Source of the DNA: Anaerolineales bacterium UBA2317
Lineage (GTDB): Bacteria; Chloroflexota; Anaerolineae; Anaerolineales; Villigracilaceae
Direction: 5' to 3'
Assembly: GCA_002345215.1 (NCBI GenBank)
Contig: DDVH01000019.1
Location: 108,123-172,122 of the forward strand
DNA length: 64,000 nt
A program made the position numbers and the translations under genes. A model generated the notes under the pieces. It was not told the origin of the DNA. It did not search any database and saw nothing but the letters and a program-made list of their open reading frames with translations. Positions 8,891 to 15,896 of this stretch are shown piece by piece (position 1 is the stretch's first letter; each line of letters opens with the position of its first letter).

Positions 8891-8923
8891 AAACTTCCGA
8901 AGTCTTAAAGACTTCGGAAGTTT
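8891..8923. terminator. Palindromic hairpin (GTCTT family)
   Basis: Perfect 15-bp stem, 8891-8905 with 8909-8923, loop of three bases. The core CTTCCGAAGTCT also occurs at 34583-34597 and, reversed, at 34632-34646. It lacks a long T-run, so it may be a repeat element as much as a terminator. Confidence 0.6.
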
Positions 8924-8938
8924 GAAGGTAGGAGCATT

Positions 8939-9245
8939 ATGTTTTACGCCACAGTTTGTATTCCAATGTTTGTATGGGTGATTGGTTTAATCTTCGCCAT
9001 TGTGCGTTGGAAGCAATCACCACGAAAATCTATTCTGGTTTTAATCGGCTTGAGTATTATGTTGCTTGGCGGTTTAACGGATATTGCTCAAAACTATTTC
9101 GCAGCTCAAGCCCGACTCATGATGGATTACTTAAATCTGGCATATATTCTTTCAATTGCTGGCGTGTTTTTTTGATACACTCGGTTGGGTGTTGTGTATT
9201 ATCGCAATATTTATTCCTGATAAAAAAGAAGGTGAAACAAAGTGA
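8939..9245 (+). pseudogene. Small three-helix membrane protein, interrupted by a frameshift
   Basis: The first frame encodes 78 residues (8939-9175) with two or three membrane helices and ends at TGA right after a run of seven T (9167-9173). If one T is skipped, the frame continues as F-D-T-L-G-W-V-L-C-I-I-A-I-F-I-P-D-K-K-E-G to a TGA at 9243-9245, adding a further hydrophobic helix and a four-base overlap with the GTG start of the isomerase. That continuity argues that the intact gene is about 101 residues and that the break is either a homopolymer error, a recent mutation or slippage at the T-run. Start ATG is preceded by GGTAGGAG. Function unknown. Confidence 0.65.
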
Positions 9246-10306
9246 ACTTAGACGATTTAGCATATTTCAAAAAACTTGATACGCTCAATATGCTTGGCGA
9301 AATTGATAATTTACCAAATCAATTAGGCGAAGCATGGGAGTTAGGTAAAACTCAGCCACTACTTTTTGAAAAACGAAATTATCAAAGCATTGTGATATGT
9401 GGACTCGGTGGTTCAGCCATCGGGGCAGACTTGGTTACCGCGTATGTGGCATCTACAATATCCATACCTGTGATTGTGCATCGTGATTACGGTTTGCCTG
9501 CGTTTGCCAAAGGAAAAGATGTGCTTGTCATTTGTTCATCACATTCTGGCAACACAGAAGAGACATTAAACTCGTTTGAAACTGCCGTTGCAAATGAATG
9601 TTCGATTGTGGCAATCTCCACTGGTGGTGAACTTGCAAAACTCGCAGGCGAGAAAAATATTCCAGTTTGGCGATTCAGCCATAACGGTCAGCCCCGAGCC
9701 GCTGTAGGTTTTTCATTCGGCTTGTTGTTGAGTCTATTAAGTCGAATGAATCTGATATCAAATCCAGAAGATGATTTAATCGAAGCGATTGACGCGATGA
9801 AAAAATCACAAGAGCATTTGAAAGCAGATGTATTAGCCGCAAATAATCCTGCAAAAAGATATGCGGGGCAATTGATGGGGCGTTGGGTGACGGTGATGGG
9901 TGCGGGTTTGCTTGCGCCAGTGGCACGCAGATGGAAAGGGCAAATCAATGAAGTTGCCAAAGCCGCCGCGAATTTTGAATTTTTACCAGAAGCGAATCAC
10001 AACACATTGGCTGGCACAATTAATCCGCAACAGACATTGAATGCACACACCATGACATTATTTTTACGCGCCGCATCGGATAGTCGTCGTAATCGTTTGC
10101 GCTCGGATTTGACTCGTAAAACTTTTATGCTTGAAGGTTTGAATACCGATTTTGTGGATGCACGCGGAAAATCTACACTTGCTCACATGTGGACGTTGAT
10201 TTTGTTTGGCGATTACATGGCGTATTATTTAGCCATGGGCTATGGTGTTGACCCAACACCTGTGGAAGCGTTAGTTAGATTCAAAGAAGAGATGTCGAAG
10301 AAGTAA
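9242..10306 (+). CDS. Bifunctional phosphoglucose/phosphomannose isomerase
   Basis: 354 residues with two SIS domains. Seen: CGLGGSAIGAD (first sugar-phosphate loop), SSHSGNTEET with the phosphate-binding Ser/Thr cluster, QPRAAVGFSFG, and an ANHNTLAG-type segment with the catalytic Glu/His region near 250. This is the PGI/PMI family common in archaea and Chloroflexota. It interconverts glucose-6-P, fructose-6-P and mannose-6-P, and so links glycolysis to the GDP-mannose needed by the glycan locus at 39-64 kb. The GTG start overlaps the preceding broken gene by four bases. A 16-bp bidirectional terminator follows. Confidence 0.9.
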   Translation: MNLDDLAYFKKLDTLNMLGEIDNLPNQLGEAWELGKTQPLLFEKRNYQSIVICGLGGSAIGADLVTAYVASTISIPVIVHRDYGLPAFAKGKDVLVICSSHSGNTEETLNSFETAVANECSIVAISTGGELAKLAGEKNIPVWRFSHNGQPRAAVGFSFGLLLSLLSRMNLISNPEDDLIEAIDAMKKSQEHLKADVLAANNPAKRYAGQLMGRWVTVMGAGLLAPVARRWKGQINEVAKAAANFEFLPEANHNTLAGTINPQQTLNAHTMTLFLRAASDSRRNRLRSDLTRKTFMLEGLNTDFVDARGKSTLAHMWTLILFGDYMAYYLAMGYGVDPTPVEALVRFKEEMSKK

Positions 10307-10316
10307 TAGTATTACT

Positions 10317-10351
10317 AAAGTGACAGTCACCTTTGAGGTGACTGTCACTTT
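10317..10351. terminator. Bidirectional terminator
   Basis: Perfect 16-bp stem (10317-10332 with 10336-10351), loop TTG, A-run on one side and T-run on the other. It serves the isomerase on the plus strand and the TetR gene on the minus strand. Confidence 0.9.
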
Positions 10352-10353
10352 TA

Positions 10354-10932
10354 TTACGCAAACTGTTCTAAATTAACAGCCACCAAAGGAAACGCTTCGT
10401 TCACGAATTTTTCGAGAGCGGGACGTTTTTTCATGTGACTATAGTGTGAAGCCAAACCGTAAATTGCCCAAGTGGCAACTGTGGCGGGAATTTCTGTTGA
10501 GATTTTTGTTTTTGATTTGCTCAACCAAAACGATAGCAAATCAAAAATTTGTTTTTTGATTTGTGATTCAACCAACGACTCAAATTGTTGATGAGGTTGC
10601 GCACAGCTAGAATGAATGCCACTTAAAAATTCACACACTGCTAGAATTAAATTTCTCAAATTATCAGGGGAGTAATGACACGCATCTAACGTGCGTTTTT
10701 CAATTTCACGCCGAAACATTTGGCTAATAGAATAATCAAGCAAGGCGTATTTATCTTGAAAGTGGGAATAAAAGGTAGCCCGATTGATTTGAGCTTTATC
10801 AGTCACATCTTGCACAGAGATGCTTTCAAAATTTTTTTCAGCCAGTAAACTGCCGAAGGATTCAAGAATCAAGTTGCGGGTACGTTTGATGCGTGGGTCT
10901 AGTTTTTCTTTTTCTTTGGGGTTAATCAACAT
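10354..10932 (-). CDS. TetR/AcrR-family transcriptional regulator
   Basis: 192 residues. Residues 15-65 form the TetR DNA-binding domain: RIKRTRNLILESFGSLLAEK, then ISVQDVTDKAQINRATFYSHF and K-Y-A-L-L-D. The C-terminal ligand-binding half is helical and not assignable. It is divergent from the LUD-DoxX-VOC operon, and the 159-base intergenic region holds two TGTTG-N6-CAACA palindromes, one near each gene, so it probably represses both itself and the operon until an inducer (perhaps a quinone or other electrophile) binds. Confidence 0.92.
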   Translation of the reverse strand: MLINPKEKEKLDPRIKRTRNLILESFGSLLAEKNFESISVQDVTDKAQINRATFYSHFQDKYALLDYSISQMFRREIEKRTLDACHYSPDNLRNLILAVCEFLSGIHSSCAQPHQQFESLVESQIKKQIFDLLSFWLSKSKTKISTEIPATVATWAIYGLASHYSHMKKRPALEKFVNEAFPLVAVNLEQFA

Positions 10933-10943
10933 TTTCGCTCCAG

Positions 10944-10959
10944 TGTTGCTTATCCAACA
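10944..10959. promoter_or_regulatory. Operator-like palindrome near the TetR gene
   Basis: TGTTG (10944-10948), six-base spacer, CAACA (10955-10959), followed by AAT. It has the same half-sites and spacing as the longer site at 11011-11036. It lies 12 bases upstream of the TetR start. Confidence 0.5.
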
Positions 10960-11010
10960 AATCTCATGTTTTGGTGGTTGACTGTGCTAGTACGAATTGG
11001 TACATTTACA

Positions 11011-11036
11011 ACATCTGTTGTTTAGGCAACAAATGT
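11011..11036. promoter_or_regulatory. Operator-like palindrome upstream of the LUD gene
   Basis: ACATCTGTTG and CAACAAATGT as inverted 10-bp half-sites around a six-base spacer, with one mismatch. Size and symmetry suit a TetR dimer, and the position between divergent genes fits autoregulation. Confidence 0.6.
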
Positions 11037-11091
11037 ATATTATCAGACAGTTTCAATACCGTCAAGCAAAATCTTAAAGGAGAAATTTTTA

Positions 11092-11727
11092 ATGGTAGCA
11101 AATGTTCAAGTTTCAGATAAATTATTTTCGGAAGTTGCTTCTGAAGAGCAAATCAAACGCACGGCACAAGCATTGGAAGCGAATGGAATCAAAACATTGA
11201 TTGCAGAAAATGCCGAAGATGCCAAACGCTTATTTTTTGAATTGGTGCCTGAAGGTTCAGAAGTATTTTTAGGTTCATCCGTAACGTTGGAAACATTGGG
11301 GATTCAAAAAGAAATTGATACATCAGGTCGTTTTGATGCACTTCGCCCCAAAATGTTTGCCATGAATCGTGAAACACAAGCGCGAGAGATTCGAAAATTA
11401 GTTGGCTCGCCAGATTATGCCGCAGGCAGTGTTCATGCTGTGACTGAAGATGGGCATGTGTTGATTGCATCGAATACGGGAAGTCAACTTGGCGCGTATG
11501 CCAATAGTGCAGGCAAAGTGATTTGGATTGTCGGTGCTCAAAAATTTGTGAAGGATTTGAACGAAGGTTTGAAAAGAATTAATGAGTATGTTGTGCCACT
11601 TGAAGATGAACACATGCAAGCACTTTATAAAATCAACACAAACTTAAGTAAATTGTTGATTATCAATAAAGAAGTAAAACCAAATCGTATCACCATGATT
11701 ATTGTGAAAGAAAAAATTGGTTTCTAA
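11092..11727 (+). CDS. LUD-domain protein (LutC/YkgG-like)
   Basis: 211 residues of the LUD (DUF162) fold: GSEVFLGSSVTLETLGI, the YAAGSVHAVTEDGHVLIASNTGSQLG core and GAQKFVKDLNEGLKRI are all family-typical. LUD proteins include LutC of the lactate-utilisation complex, but here there is no LutA or LutB, so a lactate role is unlikely. It is the first gene of a TetR-regulated operon with DoxX and VOC proteins. Shine-Dalgarno AAAGGAG is well placed before the ATG. Biochemical function unknown; redox or electrophile stress is an inference from neighbours. Confidence 0.85.
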   Translation: MVANVQVSDKLFSEVASEEQIKRTAQALEANGIKTLIAENAEDAKRLFFELVPEGSEVFLGSSVTLETLGIQKEIDTSGRFDALRPKMFAMNRETQAREIRKLVGSPDYAAGSVHAVTEDGHVLIASNTGSQLGAYANSAGKVIWIVGAQKFVKDLNEGLKRINEYVVPLEDEHMQALYKINTNLSKLLIINKEVKPNRITMIIVKEKIGF

Positions 11728-11754
11728 AAATTATTTATTTCAGGAGAAAAGAAA

Positions 11755-12129
11755 ATGAATATCGCTTTATGGATTGTACAAGGATTATTAGCCGCGATGT
11801 ATTTGATGGCGGGTCAAATGAAAGCATTTACACCTGCTAAAGTTCGTGCCAACCCACAAATGACTTGGGCGCAAGATAAAACTGATAATTACATTCGTTT
11901 TATTGGCGTTGCCGAATTGCTTGGTGCTATTGGTTTAATTGTGCCGTTGGTCACTGGTATTTTTCCGTGGCTTACTGTACTTGCCGCAATTGGTCTTGCA
12001 TTAATTCAAGCATTAGCAATTTTCACTGTGCATGTGCCAAAGAAAGAATATCAAGTGATTCCTGTCAACATTGTTTTGCTCGCACTCGCTGTTTTTATCG
12101 CATTCGGACGTTTCAACTTATTTTCGTAA
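11755..12129 (+). CDS. DoxX-like membrane protein
   Basis: 124 residues with four predicted membrane helices and the DoxX-family features A-x-Y-L-M-A-G-Q-x-K near 15-24 and F-I-G-V-A-E-L-L-G-A-I-G-L near 48-60. DoxX proteins are named after a thiosulfate:quinone oxidoreductase subunit, but most short members are of unknown function and often pair with VOC or quinone-detoxifying enzymes. Shine-Dalgarno CAGGAG sits ten bases upstream. It follows the LUD gene by 27 bases, in the same operon. Confidence 0.85.
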   Translation: MNIALWIVQGLLAAMYLMAGQMKAFTPAKVRANPQMTWAQDKTDNYIRFIGVAELLGAIGLIVPLVTGIFPWLTVLAAIGLALIQALAIFTVHVPKKEYQVIPVNIVLLALAVFIAFGRFNLFS

Positions 12130-12139
12130 TGGTTAGTGT

Positions 12140-12167
12140 GTCACTCTGAGCAATAGTGAAGAGTGAC
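12140..12167. repeat. Short palindromic repeat (GTCACTCT...AGAGTGAC)
   Basis: Eight-bp inverted repeat, 12140-12147 with 12160-12167, around a 12-base loop, between the DoxX and VOC genes. I recall similar sequences as dispersed repeats in other bacteria; this cannot be checked here. Confidence 0.5.
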
Positions 12168-12183
12168 ATAAATTGGATTTATA

Positions 12184-13095
12184 ATGATTAAAGATATGCA
12201 AACGACTCAAAAAACTTTTTCGCTTCATGCTGACGTGGGAGTTGGTGCTGTCACCTTGACAGTTGCCAATCTTGAGAATCAGATTCGCTTTTATCAACAA
12301 GCCCTCGGATTAAAACTTCAATCACAAGAAGGTAACAAAGCCACCCTCGGTTCTGATAGTACAGCCTTATTGAATTTAATTGAAGAACCAAACTTGAAAA
12401 AATATCGCGGTGTGACGGGCTTATATCATTTCGCAATCTTATTCCCGAACAGAAAAGAACTTGCCATTGCCATTGCAAGATTATTTGCAATCAAATATCG
12501 CAACTCACCAACTGACCATATTATGACCAAAACAACTTATCTTGATGACCCAGAAGGCAATGGCATTGAGTTATATGCCGAATCTCCAGAAGATGGCTCA
12601 TGGACATTGAAAGATGGCAAATATGAAACTCGTCGCACAGATGGCTCTTGGAGCGATGGACGCGAGCCATTAGATGTAAATGCTTTGTTTAGTCTCTTGA
12701 AAAAAGATGAAGATTTAAGTGTGCCTGTTCCGCCTGCAACAAAAATGGGACATGTCCATTTACACGTCCGTGATGTAGATGAGGCTGTGGATTTTTATCA
12801 TAATGTCATTGGTTTTGATGTGATGGGTAATGTCAAAGATTTTCAAATGGCGTTTGTTTCAGCAGGTGGTTATCATCATCACGTTGGATTAAACACTTGG
12901 CAAGGCGTTGGTGCTCCACCTCCCCCAGCCGATGCAGTTGGTTTGAGATATTTCACAGTGGAATTTCCAAATCAAAAAGCATTGGATGATGCCATTGCCA
13001 ATATTGATAAAGCTGGTGTTTCATATAACAAAACCGAAGAAGGCATTTTGTTGTATGACCCATCTCAAAATGGTGTGATGTTGAAGTTGAGATAA
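12184..13095 (+). CDS. VOC-family dioxygenase (CatE-like, two VOC modules)
   Basis: 303 residues with two vicinal-oxygen-chelate repeats per half, as in CatE-type catechol 2,3-dioxygenases. First half: AVTLTVANLENQIRFYQQALG, YHFAILFP and EGNGIELYAE. Second half: MGHVHLHVRDVDEAVDFYHNVIGFDV, YHHHVGLNTW, ending GVMLKLR. His and Glu residues for a metal site are present (YHF, MGHVHLH, GIELY). It probably opens catechol-type rings or acts on a related diol or thiol adduct; the exact substrate is open. Last gene of the TetR-controlled operon; an alternative ATG lies four codons downstream. A terminator follows. Confidence 0.87.
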   Translation: MIKDMQTTQKTFSLHADVGVGAVTLTVANLENQIRFYQQALGLKLQSQEGNKATLGSDSTALLNLIEEPNLKKYRGVTGLYHFAILFPNRKELAIAIARLFAIKYRNSPTDHIMTKTTYLDDPEGNGIELYAESPEDGSWTLKDGKYETRRTDGSWSDGREPLDVNALFSLLKKDEDLSVPVPPATKMGHVHLHVRDVDEAVDFYHNVIGFDVMGNVKDFQMAFVSAGGYHHHVGLNTWQGVGAPPPPADAVGLRYFTVEFPNQKALDDAIANIDKAGVSYNKTEEGILLYDPSQNGVMLKLR

Positions 13096-13098
13096 CCG

Positions 13099-13136
13099 AA
13101 CCACCGAGGTCTTGAAAACCTCGGTGGTTTTTGTTT
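13099..13136 (+). terminator. Terminator after the VOC gene
   Basis: Perfect 12-bp stem (13099-13110 with 13118-13129), loop CTTGAAA, then a T-rich tail. Its GGTCTTGAAAACC centre resembles the GTCTT hairpins at 8891 and 41984. Confidence 0.85.
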
Positions 13137-13189
13137 TGTATAACCATTTTTAGTTAGGATTAATCTTAGTAAATATAATTCCAGCAACT

Positions 13190-13611
13190 ATGAATCTTAA
13201 TTTCTCTAGCACAAATACCAATCAATTGAATCCATTAGGCGATGAAGGCGCAACGGAAGTTTGTATTGCAAATATCAGCCCGAAGGAAAGAAAGAAGCGT
13301 TTGGATTTTGCAATCCGACAGGGTGTGATTGCGGTTGTGCTCTAGTCGCCTTGCTTTATTTTGATGTGCATGTGTTATGGCGATTGCCTCTGTTTTTTGT
13401 AATCGCCGCCGCAACCTCAAGTTATTTTCAGTGGCGAGACAAGACCTGAGTACTTCTTGCTCAGCGCAGTTTGCGCCACATGACTGATGAAAAAGAAAAA
13501 ATTGAAGATGAAATTGTTGATGCACAAATCAAAAAGCAAGCACGAAAAGTAATCATTAAAGGAAATTTGGTAGCCTTGGGGATTATGATCCTTGTGATGT
13601 TGATACCGTAA
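13190..13611 (+). pseudogene. Broken two-helix membrane protein (one frameshift, one in-frame TGA)
   Basis: From the ATG at 13190 the frame reads MNLNFSSTNTNQL... KKRLDFAIRQGVIAVVL and stops at TAG. A second frame takes over at once with VALLYFDVHVLWRLPLFFVIAAATSSYFQWRDKT, then meets TGA at 13447-13449 and continues as VLLAQRSLRHMTDEKEKIEDEIVDAQIKKQARKVIIKGNLVALGIMILVMLIP. Joined, they give one coherent protein of about 140 residues with two membrane hairpin segments and a charged middle. One missing base (for example CTCCTAGTC changed to CTCTAGTC) repairs the first break. The TGA may replace a Cys codon. Decay, assembly error or, less likely, recoding would explain it. Confidence 0.6.
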
Positions 13612-13619
13612 ATTTGTAG

Positions 13620-13646
13620 GGACACGGCGATGCCGTGTCCTTTTTA
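13620..13646 (+). terminator. Terminator after the broken membrane gene
   Basis: Nine-bp stem GGACACGGC / GCCGTGTCC (13620-13628 with 13632-13640), three-base loop, then TTTTTATTT. Confidence 0.85.
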
Positions 13647-13711
13647 TTTAAATAAATGTTGAGGTTCAAAAACCAATTACACATTAAGCAAGAAGCGGGT
13701 TTACATCAAGT

Positions 13712-13717
13712 TATAAT
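13712..13717 (+). promoter_or_regulatory. -10 box of surE, leaderless type
   Basis: TATAAT ends six bases before the surE ATG at 13724; no Shine-Dalgarno site is present. Transcription would begin at the start codon. Confidence 0.55.
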
Positions 13718-13723
13718 TAATTT

Positions 13724-14488
13724 ATGCATATTTTAGTCACCAATGATGACGGCGTAACTGCGCCCGGACTTTTAGCCCTTGCACAAGAGATGCGAAAACT
13801 TGGCAAGGTGACTGTCTTTGCGCCAGATAAAAATTGGTCTGCTTCGGGACATGTAAAGACGATGGAACGTCCATTGCGTGTGCGTGAGACGCTTCTTGCT
13901 GACGGGACACCTGCTTTTACATCCGACGGCGCGCCATCGGATTGTGTTGCATTGTCTTTGCTTGGATTACATCAAGAACAAATTGATTTGGTCGTTTCGG
14001 GGATTAATCCACATGCCAACATCGGGCATGACATTACATATTCAGGCACAGTCACCGCCGCGATGGAAGCCGTGATAACAGGTGTAAAAGGAATTGCTGT
14101 TTCGCTTGATTCGCCAGATGGATTCAAAGGTTTATTAGATTATTCAACTTCTGCATCTGTTGCCAGGCGTGTTGTTGAAAAAATAATTGCAGATGATTTG
14201 CCAAAAGATGTAGTGGTCAACATCAATGTGCCATATTTGAAAGAAGATGAACTCAAAGGATTTATGATTACCCGTCAGGGATTGCGTGTGTATCGTGATT
14301 TACTTGTCACGCGCAGTGACCCACGTGGCACACCTTATTATTGGATTGGTGGCGAAGCTCCCACAGGTGTTGATGAACCTGGCACAGATTTTGGGGCATT
14401 GAAAGCAGGTTATGTTTCTATCACGCCGTTGCAATTGGATTTAACGAATTACAAGTCAATGGATGTGTTGGGGAAGTGGGAATTTTGA
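13724..14488 (+). CDS. surE: 5'/3'-nucleotidase SurE
   Basis: 254 residues, normal family length. Metal-binding N-terminus HILVTNDDG with the Asp-Asp pair (residues 8-9), FAPDKNWSASGH with the conserved Ser, SDGAPSDCVALSL, and VSGINPHANIGHDITYSGTVTAAMEA, which are the SurE active-site motifs. The enzyme is a metal-dependent phosphatase for 5'- and 3'-nucleoside monophosphates in the cytosol. Monocistronic between a broken gene and a convergent NERD gene. No odd features apart from the leaderless-type promoter. Confidence 0.95.
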   Translation: MHILVTNDDGVTAPGLLALAQEMRKLGKVTVFAPDKNWSASGHVKTMERPLRVRETLLADGTPAFTSDGAPSDCVALSLLGLHQEQIDLVVSGINPHANIGHDITYSGTVTAAMEAVITGVKGIAVSLDSPDGFKGLLDYSTSASVARRVVEKIIADDLPKDVVVNINVPYLKEDELKGFMITRQGLRVYRDLLVTRSDPRGTPYYWIGGEAPTGVDEPGTDFGALKAGYVSITPLQLDLTNYKSMDVLGKWEF

Positions 14489-14526
14489 TATAGTTACTGA
14501 AAATCTGAAAAAAAGTAGTTTATAAA

Positions 14527-15525
14527 CTATTGATTAATAATAAAATTTACTACTTCTTCTACAATCTTGTTGCTAACGTTTGTTTCTTTAAACCATAAAA
14601 CATAATCTTTGACTTTTTCAATCCGTAAAACTTTTGATTGACTATTAGAAGGTTTTTCAGGTATAGAGCCTTTATAAGCAATAATACTTCTTACTTTTAA
14701 GTTGTATTTCTCTCCTATAACTCTGTAGCATAGATATCTAGCCCGTTTGACTTGGAGATAAGGATCAAAATAATTACCATCTAGTGTAAATTTCTTACTC
14801 CAGTTTTTCACTTCAATTACAAATATTCCATAAGGGGATATTACAAGATGGTCTATTTGTGCAGATGCTAGCCATTCACCATCAAAGCGTATGCTTTCTA
14901 TAAGATTTATCTTAACATCATTTATTAAGCAATAATTATCAGGTAGTGTTTTTAATTTTTCAATAAGTTCTATCTCTGCTATTGCACCTGCAAAGTCAGG
15001 TGAAGTAAGCGCAGATTGTAAAATCGAAACTTTATCTCTGCTACTTTTACACTCATTTGAGACAAAATCATCAATAGAGTTTTGTGCTTTATCTAAAGCA
15101 TTTTTTACAGAGATTATTTTTCTTTGAAGGATTAATGAACAATCTTTATATTGTTTCTTTAGAATTTTTATCTTAGTTTTATACTTTTTGATAATTTGGT
15201 AATTTATAAACTTTTGTATCCATCCCATTCCACTCTGAAGAATATCTAATTCCAATTGAACAGTTTCAATCTCATTAGATATTTGTTTCCTAGATGTTTG
15301 CAAATCGCCTTCAAAATTCTTTTCTAATTCTTGTAAATTCTTTTTCAGTGTCTCTATTTGTTCCTGAATTTTTTGGCTAGCTTTTGCCTCATCACTTTTC
15401 AATTCTCTTTTAGCTTGTTCTAGTAGCTTGGAAATTTCAGACGGCTTCTCAGGATAAAAACCTGCATTATTTAGGTCTTTAACAACACTTTTCCATGCTC
15501 CACTTTCCCCAATGACTTTTGCCAT
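14527..15525 (-). CDS. NERD-domain nuclease-like protein with coiled coil
   Basis: 332 residues. Residues 30-165 are a long charged coiled coil (Lys/Glu/Gln rich with hydrophobic heptads). Residues 178-290 match NERD: AIAEIELIEKL (Glu near 184-189), then AQIDHLVISPYGIFVIEVK with Asp225, Glu238 and Lys240, a PD-(D/E)XK-like set. NERD proteins are presumed nucleases of uncertain role. The Shine-Dalgarno site AGGAG precedes the ATG. The gene is AT-rich and stands alone, flanked by surE (convergent) and a small zinc-ribbon-like gene (divergent). Confidence 0.8.
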   Translation of the reverse strand: MAKVIGESGAWKSVVKDLNNAGFYPEKPSEISKLLEQAKRELKSDEAKASQKIQEQIETLKKNLQELEKNFEGDLQTSRKQISNEIETVQLELDILQSGMGWIQKFINYQIIKKYKTKIKILKKQYKDCSLILQRKIISVKNALDKAQNSIDDFVSNECKSSRDKVSILQSALTSPDFAGAIAEIELIEKLKTLPDNYCLINDVKINLIESIRFDGEWLASAQIDHLVISPYGIFVIEVKNWSKKFTLDGNYFDPYLQVKRARYLCYRVIGEKYNLKVRSIIAYKGSIPEKPSNSQSKVLRIEKVKDYVLWFKETNVSNKIVEEVVNFIINQ

Positions 15526-15599
15526 GACAAATCACTCCTGAAATATGTTTCTTCACCTAATCTGTGAATTATACTATTACCAATAGATATATAAATCTG

Positions 15600-15605
15600 T
15601 ATTAT
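15600..15605 (+). promoter_or_regulatory. -10 box, leaderless type, for the 93-residue protein
   Basis: TATTAT nine bases before the ATG at 15615, without a Shine-Dalgarno site. This favours the ATG over the upstream in-frame GTG at 15564, which would lie before the promoter. Confidence 0.4.
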
Positions 15606-15614
15606 CATCGGGCT

Positions 15615-15896
15615 ATGAACTTCCTCAAAAAACTCTTCTCCTCATCCCCTCAACCTCAAAGAAACGACTTCACCTTCACAGTCAAATGCAAACGCTGTGG
15701 CGAAGAAATTCAAGGTCGCATTGACTTAGTCAACGACCTCAGCGTTGAATACGAAGACGATAACGAATTCTATTACTCTCGCAAAGTGCTCATGGGCGAA
15801 AAGCGATGTTTTCAACGCATTGAAGTCCATTTCAAATTTTCAGGGAATAAAACTTTATTAGATAAAGATATCTTCGGTGGCGAGTTCATTGATTAA
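15615..15896 (+). CDS. Small conserved CxxC protein of unknown function
   Basis: 93 residues from the ATG. After a basic N-terminus (MNFLKKLF) comes FTFTVKCKRCGEEIQGRIDL, a single CxxC knuckle, then alternating beta strands (RKVLMGEKRCFQRIEVHFKF) and GGEFID at the end. A third Cys in KRCF may complete a metal or disulphide site. I do not recognise a named domain; I have the impression that similar short proteins occur in Chloroflexota. Its 3' end overlaps the next gene by 20 bases, so the two may be translated together. Confidence 0.65.
   Translation: MNFLKKLFSSSPQPQRNDFTFTVKCKRCGEEIQGRIDLVNDLSVEYEDDNEFYYSRKVLMGEKRCFQRIEVHFKFSGNKTLLDKDIFGGEFID

Noticed and set aside
13190..13611. Genome-wide reassignment of TGA
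   Set aside because: TGA is used as a normal stop, for example in rsmI and tsaB, so recoding is at most local.
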